A DNA stretch of 64,000 nucleotides from Chthoniobacteraceae bacterium. Lineage in GTDB: Bacteria; Verrucomicrobiota; Verrucomicrobiia; Chthoniobacterales; Chthoniobacteraceae. Position numbers and translations under genes: made by a program. The notes under the pieces were generated by a model that was not told where the DNA came from, made no database searches, and saw only the letters and a list, made by a program, of their open reading frames with translations. The stretch spans positions 1 through 64,000 of the forward strand of contig CANIWM010000025.1 of NCBI GenBank assembly GCA_947471505.1, written 5' to 3'. Positions 9,042-17,600 of this stretch are shown in pieces (position 1 is the first letter of the stretch; each line of letters starts with the position of its first letter).

Positions 9042-9418
9042 TAGGGCGCGAGCGCTTCGGCGTCGATGCGGCGCTGGGCGGCGGAGACGGGGTGAAAGTC
9101 GCTGTCGGCGATTCCGACGCCCCATGAGATGAGGCAGTGCGAGCCGATCTCCACGCTCGTCTCGCACGTAATGAGCGCGCCGACGAGCAGGGTGAAATCG
9201 CCGATTTTCACATGCGCATCGCCGCTCACTGCGAACTGGCAGGCGGCATAGACGCTGACGTGATTGCCGAGTTCCACGGCAGGCTGGCGTTTGCCTTTGA
9301 AATGAAGAAAGCACTGTGCGCTCTCGCAGTAAAAGCCTTCGCCCCAAGTGATGTTTTCCGGGATGCGACGAGGCGACCAGTCGTGCTCTACAGTGCGGTC
9401 GGGACGGATATTGGACAT
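8822..9418 (-). CDS. Hexapeptide-repeat acetyltransferase (WcaF/Maa type)
   Basis: 198-aa left-handed beta-helix acyltransferase. Hexapeptide repeats ([LIV]GxxxxI) run through the C-terminal half, including [18 protein letters not shown] and [18 protein letters not shown], closing with the family-typical [15 protein letters not shown]. Catalytic His is probably in the SDFHPV segment, in the position usual for the maltose/galactoside/WcaF acetyltransferases. It would transfer acetyl or acyl from CoA to a sugar or polysaccharide intermediate in the cytoplasm. Convergent with, and overlapping by 220 bp, the run-on tail of the 6783 gene. Confidence 0.9.
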   Translation of the reverse strand: MSNIRPDRTVEHDWSPRRIPENITWGEGFYCESAQCFLHFKGKRQPAVELGNHVSVYAACQFAVSGDAHVKIGDFTLLVGALITCETSVEIGSHCLISWGVGIADSDFHPVSAAQRRIDAEALAPYYENKPQRPLEAVRSRPVKIGNNVWIGMNAIVLKGVTIGDDSIIAAGAVVTKNVPPGTIVAGNPARFAKRVPE

Positions 9419-9493
9419 GGGCGATTCATGGGGAAAGCGGGCGACTCCAACAACGCAAAAACGCTGCTCGATGAAAAACAGTGAAAATGATCC

Positions 9494-9521
9494 TTGCGCA
9501 AAAAGCGCGGGCCGCTAGTTT
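9494..9521 (+). promoter_or_regulatory. Possible sigma-70-like promoter for the small basic protein gene
   Basis: TTGCGC at 9494-9499 and TAGTTT at 9516-9521, separated by 16 bp, lie 27-54 bp before the ATG at 9548. Matches to the consensus are moderate and there is no Shine-Dalgarno sequence before the ATG (the leader is T- and A-rich). Confidence 0.3.
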
Positions 9522-9547
9522 CCGCCCCTCTTTTCCAAAAATATCAT

Positions 9548-9703
9548 ATGTCGCAGCACCGCAGTCTCAAAGGTTCAAGCACCATCGCAGCAAAACGCAA
9601 CGTCCTAAAGCGCTTCGAGCGCGTCGAGGTTCTTAAGCGCCGTAATCAATGGAAGGAAGGCGACCGCGTGATCGGTCTGCGCAAGACGAAGCCCGACGCA
9701 TAG
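9548..9703 (+). CDS. PVC small basic protein (TIGR04137-like)
   Basis: 51-aa strongly basic protein beginning MSQHRSLKGSSTIAAKRN and ending RKTKPDA. It matches the 'small basic protein' known from Chlamydiae, Verrucomicrobia and Planctomycetes (TIGR04137), a conserved family of unknown function that may associate with RNA or the ribosome. It is one of the best phylogenetic markers in the window. The start at 9548 follows the family; an in-frame ATG at 9494 would add a non-conserved extension. Isolated monocistronic unit: its own upstream promoter-like sequence and a strong terminator 31 bp after the stop. Confidence 0.93.
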   Translation: MSQHRSLKGSSTIAAKRNVLKRFERVEVLKRRNQWKEGDRVIGLRKTKPDA

Positions 9704-9734
9704 GTCGGCAATCAATTTCTGGTTTGTGTTTTTC

Positions 9735-9779
9735 GGAGCCGCTGGATGGAAATGTCCAGCGGCTCCGTTTTCTTTGTTT
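9735..9779 (+). terminator. Rho-independent terminator
   Basis: Perfect 12-bp stem GGAGCCGCTGGA / TCCAGCGGCTCC (9735-9746 and 9755-9766) with an 8-nt loop, followed by a T-rich run (GTTTTCTTTGTTT). It lies just after the small basic protein gene and ahead of the next gene on the same strand, which it separates transcriptionally. Confidence 0.9.
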
Positions 9780-9854
9780 CCGGTGCTTCTAAAAGAACGC
9801 TTGCTCCGCAGGCGTTCGGGGCATTCAGTCTTTCCATCAATCCGTAATCGTTCC

Positions 9855-10658
9855 ATGACGAAATCTCTTCTCACTTTAGCCATCCTTTCATCCGCCGCAT
9901 TTGCCGACGATCCAGCCCCAAAGATCGACATCTCGAAGCTGCCCCAGCAGACACAAATGGTGGACGAAGTGGTGGTGCCCGTGCCGAGCGAGATTTTCAC
10001 CGTCCTCGATAAACTCGGGAAGCCGAACTGGACCGCCGTCCTCCGCGCTCCGAAGGGCACGCTGAAATCGTTTGGCAGTGAGCCGCAAATCGCGCTCCGC
10101 CTCGGGACGGTCATCGCGGAGGGGTTCGTCGCCGTGCAGGCCGAAGACGCGACGGCGGTAAAGGACATCGGCAAGAGCGTCCTGAGCCTCGCCACGGCGC
10201 TCAGTGTGGACAAGGAAGTCAAGCGGCGCGCGAACGCCATCATCGGTGCGGCAGATGCGAAAGACTGGAAGCTCGTCCGCAAAGAACTCGACGGCGCGCT
10301 CCGCGAAGTCAAAGACGCGATGAAAAGCCTGAACTCCGAACAGCTCTCACACCTCGTCAGCCTCGGCGGCTGGCTACGCGGGACGGAGGCGCTTTGCGAC
10401 GTGGTGAACAAGAACTACAGCAAGGACGGTGCAGACCTTTTGCGCCAGCAGATGTTGCTCTCGTATTTCGATGGGAAGCTCAAAGTCATGAGCAAAGACA
10501 AGGCGCTCAAGCACGCGCTCATCCCGAAAATCCAAGCGGGGCTCACCGGCATCCAGCCGCTCATTGGGCTCTCTCCCGACGCGGACATCTCCGCAAAATC
10601 CGTGAAAGAAATCGGTGACATCACCGCCGGACTCGTCAAAGCCATTCAAACCAAGTAA
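9855..10658 (+). CDS. Secreted hypothetical protein
   Basis: 267-aa protein with a short signal peptide (MTKSLLTLAILSSAAFA, cleavage near residue 17). The mature part is mostly helical: a VP.P.EIFTVLDKLG segment near residue 45, then several amphipathic helices and conserved-looking HLVSLGGWLRGTEALCDVV near residue 170. No known domain recognised; verrucomicrobial periplasmic proteins of similar size and layout exist without assigned function. Start at 9855 is fixed by the signal peptide. Followed at 17 bp by another exported protein gene, probably co-transcribed, and then by phoH. Confidence 0.75.
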   Translation: MTKSLLTLAILSSAAFADDPAPKIDISKLPQQTQMVDEVVVPVPSEIFTVLDKLGKPNWTAVLRAPKGTLKSFGSEPQIALRLGTVIAEGFVAVQAEDATAVKDIGKSVLSLATALSVDKEVKRRANAIIGAADAKDWKLVRKELDGALREVKDAMKSLNSEQLSHLVSLGGWLRGTEALCDVVNKNYSKDGADLLRQQMLLSYFDGKLKVMSKDKALKHALIPKIQAGLTGIQPLIGLSPDADISAKSVKEIGDITAGLVKAIQTK

Positions 10659-10675
10659 ACACTCCTCAGCAGACC

Positions 10676-11104
10676 GTGAAGCGCTTCATTTTCCAACTAC
10701 TCACCATCCTCACTCTTTCGCTGACGACTGTCTGCGCGACGGTGGACGACGCACTTTCCTACGCCCTCGAAGGCGCGACGCCGTATGTCAAAGAAGGCTT
10801 CACCGTCCGCGAGGATTGGTGGGGCGGCGACTTGGCCGTGAAGACGCAAAAGGCCGTCGTGCATCAGCTCTTCAAGAACAACCAATACTGGTTCTGGATC
10901 GGCACCGAGTCGCCCAACTCGAAAGTGACCGTCCACGTCTATGACTCCGACGGCAACCTTTGCGAAGTCGAAGCCTTCTCGAAAGGCCGCATCGCAGGAG
11001 CGCGCGTCATCCCGAAGAAAACCGGCACGTATTACATCATCGTAGAAATCGAGAAGTCCGACCGCGAGCGCACGCACTGGGCGATGGCTTACGGATTTCG
11101 GTGA
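10676..11104 (+). CDS. Small secreted hypothetical protein, GTG start
   Basis: 142-aa protein with signal peptide (MKRFIFQLLTILTLSLTTVCA, cut near residue 21). The mature domain alternates hydrophobic and polar residues in beta fashion (KVTVHVYDSDGNLCEVEAF, GTYYIIVEIE) and probably folds as a small beta-sandwich like the bacterial pre-peptidase C-terminal domain. The start is GTG at 10676; no ATG lies in the signal peptide. Spaced 17 bp from the upstream gene and 1 bp from phoH, so the three form one transcription unit. Confidence 0.7.
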   Translation: MKRFIFQLLTILTLSLTTVCATVDDALSYALEGATPYVKEGFTVREDWWGGDLAVKTQKAVVHQLFKNNQYWFWIGTESPNSKVTVHVYDSDGNLCEVEAFSKGRIAGARVIPKKTGTYYIIVEIEKSDRERTHWAMAYGFR

Positions 11105-11105
11105 A

Positions 11106-12059
11106 ATGGAGAGAACCTTTGAATTTGAAAGCGCCCGCACGCTCGGGACGCTATTCCTGAACGACCTCAGCAACCTCCAGCTCATCGAGCGCACGCTCGG
11201 AGTGAAGCTCACCACTCGCGAGGGCTGGCTGCGGGTGGAAGGCGACGCACCAGCCATCGAGCTGACCGGCGAGATTTTCCGCCAGCTCGAAGACGCTCGG
11301 AAAAGCGGGCTCACCATACGTAAGTTCGAGTTTAACTACGCCGTTCGCTCCGTGCAGGACGCGGGCACGCCCACGCTCGACGCGCTCGTGGTCACAAAAA
11401 TCCAGTGCTCCGCAAAGCGTCCGCCCATCGTGCCGAAGACGGCCGTGCAGCGCGCTTACATTCAGGCGATTCAGCAGCACGACATGACGTTCGGAATCGG
11501 CCCGGCGGGCACGGGGAAGACATATCTCGCGATGGCGATGGCGGTGTCCGCTTTGAAAAAGGAGCAAGTCCACCGCATCATCCTCACGCGGCCTGCGGTC
11601 GAGGCGGGCGAGGCGCTGGGCTTTTTGCCAGGCGACTTGAAAGAGAAGATCATGCCCTACCTGCGCCCGCTCTACGACGCGCTCCACGACATGATTGATG
11701 CGGAGGATATGCAGCGGCTTTTCGAGCGCGGCGTCATCGAGGTCGCCCCGCTCGCTTACATGCGCGGGCGGACGCTGAATCACGCATTTGTCGTCCTCGA
11801 CGAAGCGCAGAACACGACCACGGAGCAGATGTTCATGTTCCTCACGCGGCTTGGTGCGGACAGCAAAGCAGTCATCACCGGCGACCCGACGCAGATCGAT
11901 CTTCCCGGCAACAAACGCAGCGGCCTCGTCGAAGCACTCGCCGCACTGCGCGACATCGAAGGCATCAACTTCACCCACTTCGGCGAGCGCGATGTGATCC
12001 GTCACGAACTCGTTCGGCGCATCGTGAACGCCTACCGCTCGCACCGCACCACGGCGTAA
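11106..12059 (+). CDS. phoH: PhoH-like ATPase (YbeZ type)
   Basis: 317-aa cytoplasmic P-loop NTPase of the PhoH family (PF02562). Walker A GPAGTGKT at residues 132-139, Walker B FVVLDE at 228-233 followed by AQNTT, and the family motifs TRPAVEAGE.LGFLPGD and GDPTQIDLP. The N-terminal about 100 residues form the KH-like leader region seen in YbeZ proteins. YbeZ works with the RNase YbeY in RNA metabolism and ribosome quality control in studied bacteria; ybeY is not adjacent here. Length is normal. Its stop lies 3 bp from the convergent cardiolipin-synthase-like gene. Confidence 0.95.
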   Translation: MERTFEFESARTLGTLFLNDLSNLQLIERTLGVKLTTREGWLRVEGDAPAIELTGEIFRQLEDARKSGLTIRKFEFNYAVRSVQDAGTPTLDALVVTKIQCSAKRPPIVPKTAVQRAYIQAIQQHDMTFGIGPAGTGKTYLAMAMAVSALKKEQVHRIILTRPAVEAGEALGFLPGDLKEKIMPYLRPLYDALHDMIDAEDMQRLFERGVIEVAPLAYMRGRTLNHAFVVLDEAQNTTTEQMFMFLTRLGADSKAVITGDPTQIDLPGNKRSGLVEALAALRDIEGINFTHFGERDVIRHELVRRIVNAYRSHRTTA

Positions 12060-12062
12060 TTT

Positions 12063-13304
12063 TTACAACACGCCGACGACGAAACGCCCCCATAGTCCGC
12101 GAAAGCGGCGGGCGAGGCTGAGGTGCAGCGTTTCTTCGGTGAGCCGTTTGCTGCGCGCGAGATCGCGCTGGAACATCGCGCGCTGCTCGTGCGCGAAGGC
12201 AGGGGAGAGGACGTGGAGGTTGTTCTCGTCATTGATGAAAAAGGAGCGCGGGTCCAGATTCCCCGAGCCGGCGATGATGAGGTGATCGTCGATGGCGACG
12301 AGCTTGCCGTGCAGCATCGTGGGTTGAAACTCATACAGCTCCACGCCTGCATCCATGAGCCTTCGGAGGGTGCCTTGCATGATTTCTTTCGCGAAAGGCA
12401 TGTCTGTGTTTTCGCCGGGCATGATGATTTGCACGCGCACGCCGCGCTCGGCGGCGGCGAGCAGTGCATCGCGAATCTCCGCCGTCGGGAGAAAGTAAGA
12501 GTGCTCGATGAGGATGGACTTCTGCGCGGCGCGGATGGCGAGAAGCGTCGCGCTGCCGAGCGTGTCCCGCTGTTTCATCGGCGAGCCCGCGACCATCTGC
12601 GCGGTGAGCGTGCCCGCATTGCGCAGCGGCGGATAATACGCCGGGCCGCTCAGCTTTGTTCCCGTGAGTTCCTGCCAATTGTCCGCGAAGTTATCCTGGA
12701 GCTGCGCGACAACCGGGCCGCGCAGCTCATATTGCGTATCGCGCCAGTGCCCGCGATCCTGCGCGCACCCGGTCCAATTATACGCCCAGCCCGCGCCGCC
12801 GCAAAACCCCACGCGGCCGTCGCAGACGAGCACCCGGCGGTGCGTGCGGTGATTGTAGGCGAGCGGGAGGAAGAAATTGAACGGGCTATAGAGCTTCAAC
12901 TGCACGCCAGCTTTTCGCATCGCGGCGATATAATCATCGCCCCACGGCGCGCACCCAAAAGCATCCAGGATCACGTGGACGCGCACCCCAGCTCGCGCCC
13001 GCTCGATGAGGATGCGGCTCAGCAGCGCCACCGGCATACAGTCCCGCGCCGTGTAGCATTCAAAAGTGATGCTCTCTTTCGCCGAGATCGCCGCACGTAG
13101 CATCGGCGGGAAAAACCCGTCCCCATTCTCCAGCGTCCGCACCGAGTTCCCCGTCGTCCAAGGCGTCATCGACATCTCCGCGAGAGCAGTCGTAAAAGCC
13201 GCAGATTGCACGGGCGGCGGCGCACTCGGGACATGGCGAAACGAGCCCGTCGAACAAGCGCCCAACACCAAGACCCAAGCGGCGAAAACGGAACGCAAAC
13301 TCAC
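12063..13304 (-). CDS. Phospholipase D / cardiolipin synthase-like lipoprotein
   Basis: 413-aa protein with two phospholipase-D (HKD) domains. The C-terminal motif is canonical (LHGKLVAIDDHLIIAGSGN); the N-terminal one reads HRTHRRVLVCDGRVGFCGG, with Arg where Lys is expected in HxK. The N-terminus looks like a lipoprotein signal with lipobox LGAC (Cys17). Start is GTG at 13304 preceded by a GAAGG ribosome binding site; the reading frame stays open far upstream but without coding character. Family members make cardiolipin or cleave phosphodiesters at the membrane. A lipoprotein anchor instead of transmembrane helices is unlike classic cardiolipin synthase ClsA. Confidence 0.88.
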   Translation of the reverse strand: MSLRSVFAAWVLVLGACSTGSFRHVPSAPPPVQSAAFTTALAEMSMTPWTTGNSVRTLENGDGFFPPMLRAAISAKESITFECYTARDCMPVALLSRILIERARAGVRVHVILDAFGCAPWGDDYIAAMRKAGVQLKLYSPFNFFLPLAYNHRTHRRVLVCDGRVGFCGGAGWAYNWTGCAQDRGHWRDTQYELRGPVVAQLQDNFADNWQELTGTKLSGPAYYPPLRNAGTLTAQMVAGSPMKQRDTLGSATLLAIRAAQKSILIEHSYFLPTAEIRDALLAAAERGVRVQIIMPGENTDMPFAKEIMQGTLRRLMDAGVELYEFQPTMLHGKLVAIDDHLIIAGSGNLDPRSFFINDENNLHVLSPAFAHEQRAMFQRDLARSKRLTEETLHLSLARRFRGLWGRFVVGVL

Positions 13305-13559
13305 TTCGCGACCTTCGCTCCCTGCCTGCCCGCCATCACAAAGCCCCTGCCATCCGTGAACTGCGCAAACTCCCCCGCATCCACCCCCAGCACCGCAGCA
13401 AAGCGCGACGCAACCCGCGCAAACCCGACAGCAAAAAACAACAACGAACCCATCCCTCACACATACAACCCCACACCTCCACTCCGCCAGCCGAAACATC
13501 CGCAAAACAACACCAAATCCAGTTGCCGCCCCCTCGCGAAACTGGCACAATCCGCCTCG

Positions 13560-14075
13560 ATGAAAACACTTCTCGCACTCGCCTTCACCGCCACCTCCAT
13601 CCTCGCCGCGCAGCCCGCAATCACGCCTGCCGACGCCTTTGCCACCATCAAAAAATTCGCTGGAGAATGGCACGGCCCCGCCGCAATGAAAGGAATGCCC
13701 GCATCCCACTCCATCTATCGCATCACCGCGGGCGGAAGCGCCGTCGAAGAAATCATCTTCCCCGGCACAAAAATGGAAATGATCTCCATGTATCACATGG
13801 ACGGCAGCGATCTCCTTATGACCCACTACTGCGTCATCGGCAACCAACCCCGCATGAAGTTCAACCCCTCCACAAGCACACCCACCGAACTCGTCTTCGA
13901 CTTCGACGGCGGCACAAACTTCAACAAACGCCGCGACCAGCACATGCACAGCGCCAAATACACCATCACCCCCGGCAAATCCGGCCCGCAAAAAATCACC
14001 CAGTCCGGCACAAGCTGGAAAGACGGCAAGCCCGCCGACTCCTGCGGTGCCGTCACCATGACCCGCCACAAATAG
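13560..14075 (+). CDS. Secreted lipocalin/DUF1579-like protein
   Basis: 171-aa protein with signal peptide (MKTLLALAFTATSILAAQ). The mature part starts with ...FAGEWHGPAAMKGMPA... and has repeated beta-strand patterns (SIYRITAGGSAVEEIIFPG, MISMYHMDGSDLLMTHYC, GNQPRMKF) as in small lipid- or haem-binding beta-barrels of the DUF1579/lipocalin-like type. The GEW..G near the N-terminus is typical for such barrels. Ligand unknown. The ATG at 13560 is chosen for the signal peptide; the frame is open upstream only because of composition. Divergent from the phospholipase gene. Confidence 0.7.
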   Translation: MKTLLALAFTATSILAAQPAITPADAFATIKKFAGEWHGPAAMKGMPASHSIYRITAGGSAVEEIIFPGTKMEMISMYHMDGSDLLMTHYCVIGNQPRMKFNPSTSTPTELVFDFDGGTNFNKRRDQHMHSAKYTITPGKSGPQKITQSGTSWKDGKPADSCGAVTMTRHK

Positions 14076-14133
14076 CCGGAATGGATGACTCCGTCGGCTG
14101 CGCACACGAGCGAACACCACTAACGAACGGATG

Positions 14134-14592
14134 CTATCCTCGCCCAGTCCAGACTCGCATGAGGAAGTTCCAATTGAAAAACCAAAGGAAGTAGCCGACA
14201 AACAATATCGAGTAGCTGACAAAGTTGCTCATCGTCACCGCGCGGATCAGGAGTCTGAGGTCATTGGGGAGTAGTGGACGCAATACGCCGTATTCAATCG
14301 GCACCGTGACTAGGTACGCGGCGAGAAATGCGAGAGCAGTCTCCGGGAGGCTGTTCTTATGGACAAAACCTATGACGAATGGGAGCAGCAAGTGTCCGGC
14401 GATATATGAGGCAAGGTTCGCCAAAGCGAGATCCCGAACGGCCCCCCAAAGTGCGAGCCGCGGTCGAATGTAAATCCAGAACACCCAGCACTCGGCGATG
14501 AACGCGATGAGGAAGCTCAATAGCGCAGAAGCCGTGTCGTAGCGATATACGAAGAGCGGACCCCAGATGGTGTTGGCTAGAATTGGAAGCAT
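14134..14592 (-). CDS. Four-helix membrane protein, unknown
   Basis: 152-aa hydrophobic protein with about four transmembrane helices (residues about 20-43, 58-80, 83-105 and 118-145). Similar short verrucomicrobial and planctomycetal membrane proteins have no assigned function. It lies 19 bp downstream of the giant CotH gene on the same strand and could be its last operon partner. Lower GC than neighbours. Confidence 0.65.
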   Translation of the reverse strand: MLPILANTIWGPLFVYRYDTASALLSFLIAFIAECWVFWIYIRPRLALWGAVRDLALANLASYIAGHLLLPFVIGFVHKNSLPETALAFLAAYLVTVPIEYGVLRPLLPNDLRLLIRAVTMSNFVSYSILFVGYFLWFFNWNFLMRVWTGRG

Positions 14593-14611
14593 GGAGCGCT
14601 CGCGCGGTGTT

Positions 14612-17600
14612 TTACGGCGTTTGTAGCCGGTAGAATCGCTGGGGGGTGCCGGTGGAGTCGGTGACTTGCGCGGTGGCGTCGGTGTTGGTGGCGGCTCGGG
14701 TGGTGAGGGGGAGCCAGGTGCCGGTGGTGAGGGAGTCGCGGTAGGTGATGCGGTAGGTGCGGCCTGCGAGGGCGGTGTGGGTGAGGGTGACTTGGCCGGT
14801 GGCTGTCATGGTGAGGACGCTGGCAGCGTTGCGGGGGTCGGTTCCGGCGAGGTATTCGGCGGCGTTGCTTTGGCCGTCGCCGTCGGTGTCGGTGGTTGCG
14901 GCGGTGAGGTCGGGGAGTTGGTCGAGGGCGTTGGTTTTTTCCCATGCGTCTGGGAGGCCGTCGGCGTCGGTGTCGATGAAGCCGGTGGTGGCGGTGCTGA
15001 TGATGGTGAAGGTTTGTGTGCCGGTGGTGACGCCGTGGACGTCGGTGCCGGTGAGGGTGACGATGTTGGTGCCGAGGAGGAGGGGCATGGTGGCGGCCCA
15101 GTTGTCGATGGTGGAGAATGTGACGTCGAGGACGCCGCCGGGGCCGCTGAGTGTGACGTTGGCGGAGCCCCAGGGGGCGGTGCCGCTGAGTGCGAGGGAG
15201 GTGGCGGCGGTGAGGGTGCCGTTTGCGGGTGGGCTGGCGATGGTGAGGGCGGATGGGGAGGGGAGTTGGCTGAGGACGTAGGTGCGGCGGTCGCTGATGT
15301 AGGTGAGGATGCTGCTGTAGTCTTGGCCGGGGGTGAAGTTGTCGTAGTGGTTGGTCCAATACGCCATGTAGGTGGTGTTGAAGGTGGTGGTGCAGATGTC
15401 TTGGAGGTGGGCGTAGTAGAGGCGGAGGTATTGGGGGCGCTGAAGGACGGTGGTGGTGATTTGATCGCCGAAGATGGAGGCGTTTGTGGCTTGGATGAAG
15501 GCGAAGTCCCAATCCCACGGGAGGGTAAGGAGGCGACCGTCGGCGGGGCGCTGGTAGAGGTAGATGTTGTGGTTGTTGCCGCGGGTGTATGCGTCGCTGA
15601 TTCCGCAGAGTGTCTGGAGGGCGAAGCAGCGCGCCCATTCGCTGCCGTCGATGAGGGGGGCGACTGCGGTGTCTAGTGCGGCGCCGGTTTTTGAAAAGGC
15701 GCTGCCGAGGGCGATGACGGCGTCCCAGTCGTCGCGCTCGGTCTGGTTTTCGTGAAGGAAGAACCAGCGGTAGCTTTCTTTGTCGGTGCCGCGGTCGGTG
15801 ATGTCGGTGCCGGTGACGCTGTCGGGGCTGGGGAGCTTGTACCCGCCGCCGTTGGTGGTGAGGGGAAAGTAGATGAGCTCCATTTTCCAGAGCGAGCCGT
15901 CGCTTCCGGAGTCGAACGCGCTGTTTAGGTAGTCGCCGCCGTAGCCGCCCATCTGCATGAGTGCGGGTCCGGTGTGGGTGGTGCCGGGGACGATGATGCG
16001 GACGATGTCGTCGTAGAGGCTGCTGACGCCGCCTGCCGCTGCGATGATGTGTTTGACGAGGATTTCGTTTTGGCCGAACGGCGCGCCCGCGTAGCCCCAG
16101 TTGCCGCTGCGGTCGAGGGCGACGGAGCTTTTTACGCCGCGGAAAAGTTGGGCGGGGTCGAAGGCAACGCGGTAGCTGATACGGCTGGAGTCCACGCGTC
16201 CGCGCTCGCTGCCTTTGAGTCGGACGTCCACGTTGTAGAAGACTTCGCTTTCGTCGTAGATGAGGGTGGCGCGGGTGGCGGCGTTGCTCATCAGCTCGAC
16301 ATCGGTGAAGAGCGTGGCGAGGTCTGCGGCGGTAAGGATGAGGCGGAGGTTGTGGGCGAGCGGGAGGTTGGCGAGGCTGTCGTTCCAAATGACGAGCGCG
16401 CGGGAGGCTGCACCGGCGGCGGGGAAATCGGCGGTGGCGCCGAGGGAGTCGGTGGCGCGGACGTAGAACTGTGCGATGGCTCCGGCGCTTTGTGCGGGGA
16501 TGGCGGCGCTCCACGTGCCGCTGCCGAGCGTCATCGCTGCGGAGGAAAATGCGCCGCCATTTACGGAGTAGAAAAGTGTGGCGCTGGTGACGTTGTTTGG
16601 GTCGGCGGCTTCGACGCTCACGGTGACGCTTTGCGCCGCTGCGGGGACGACGGGGGAGTGGCGGAAGTTGCGGAAGGTCGGCCCGATGTTGGCGACGGCG
16701 CGGGAGTTGACGGAGCCGGGCGTGCCGCTGATCGCGGGGACGACAAGCTCGGTGATCCGGGAAACTCGGTTGTGGTAGAGCCGCGTGTGGAGTTGGCGCG
16801 AGCCGCTGATGACTTTCGCGCGGAAGGAGATTTCGTATTCGCGACCGTCCACGATGGGGGTGTTGCCGATGTAGGTGGCTTCGATGTGATTGTGCATGTG
16901 CTCCATCGCGCCGGTGGCGCGGATGTGGAGGACTTGGTTGGTGAGGTTGCCGGGCTCGGCTTTGACGGTGCTGGTCTTGTGGGTGCCGAGAAAGCGCCAG
17001 CCGGTCGCGCCGCTGGAGAAGTTGCCGTTTGTGATTTTTTGCACGGGCGCGGTGGAGGGTGATTCGATGACGCTGACATCATCGACGAGACACTCGCCGG
17101 AATCGAGGAGCCCGAGGGCGAGTTCGTTCCATTGCGTAGGGCCACCGTCGGCAGCGGCGGTCTTTCGGTAGGTATAGGTCTGCCATGTGGCGCGTGCCGA
17201 TTCATCACTCGCGGCCCATGCTTCGGGTGCGGTGTTGTCTGCGGCTGCATTGCGGAGTTCGAGTGAGGAGCCGCCGCCGTCCGCAATTTCCGGCCAGCGC
17301 CCGCCGTCGAAATACTCGACGCTGTCGGCTTTGTTTCCCGCCGCGTCTTTGAGCACGATCTTGTCGCCGCCGCGCCCGAGCTTATTTGCAAAGGGACCGA
17401 TGGCGGTGATGCCGGGGAACTTGAGCAGTAGAGCCGCCGGGTCTTTCGCGACGACGAGGTAGCCGCCCGCCGCGAGGGTGGTGGCGTTTGGAAATGCGAA
17501 GTCCACGCCGTTATCGAGCCGCCAGCCGGTGAGGTCCACGGGTGCGCCGCTTTTGTTGAAAAGCTCGACCCATTGCTCGGTGCTCTCGGTGAAAACCATG

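Noticed and set aside
12123-13100. 325-aa plus ORF
   Set aside because: Antisense to the phospholipase-D gene, which carries both HKD motifs.
14577-16514. 645-aa minus ORF, rich in Arg, His and Pro
   Set aside because: It is an out-of-phase reading of the CotH gene 14612-19753; biased composition results from GC-rich third positions.
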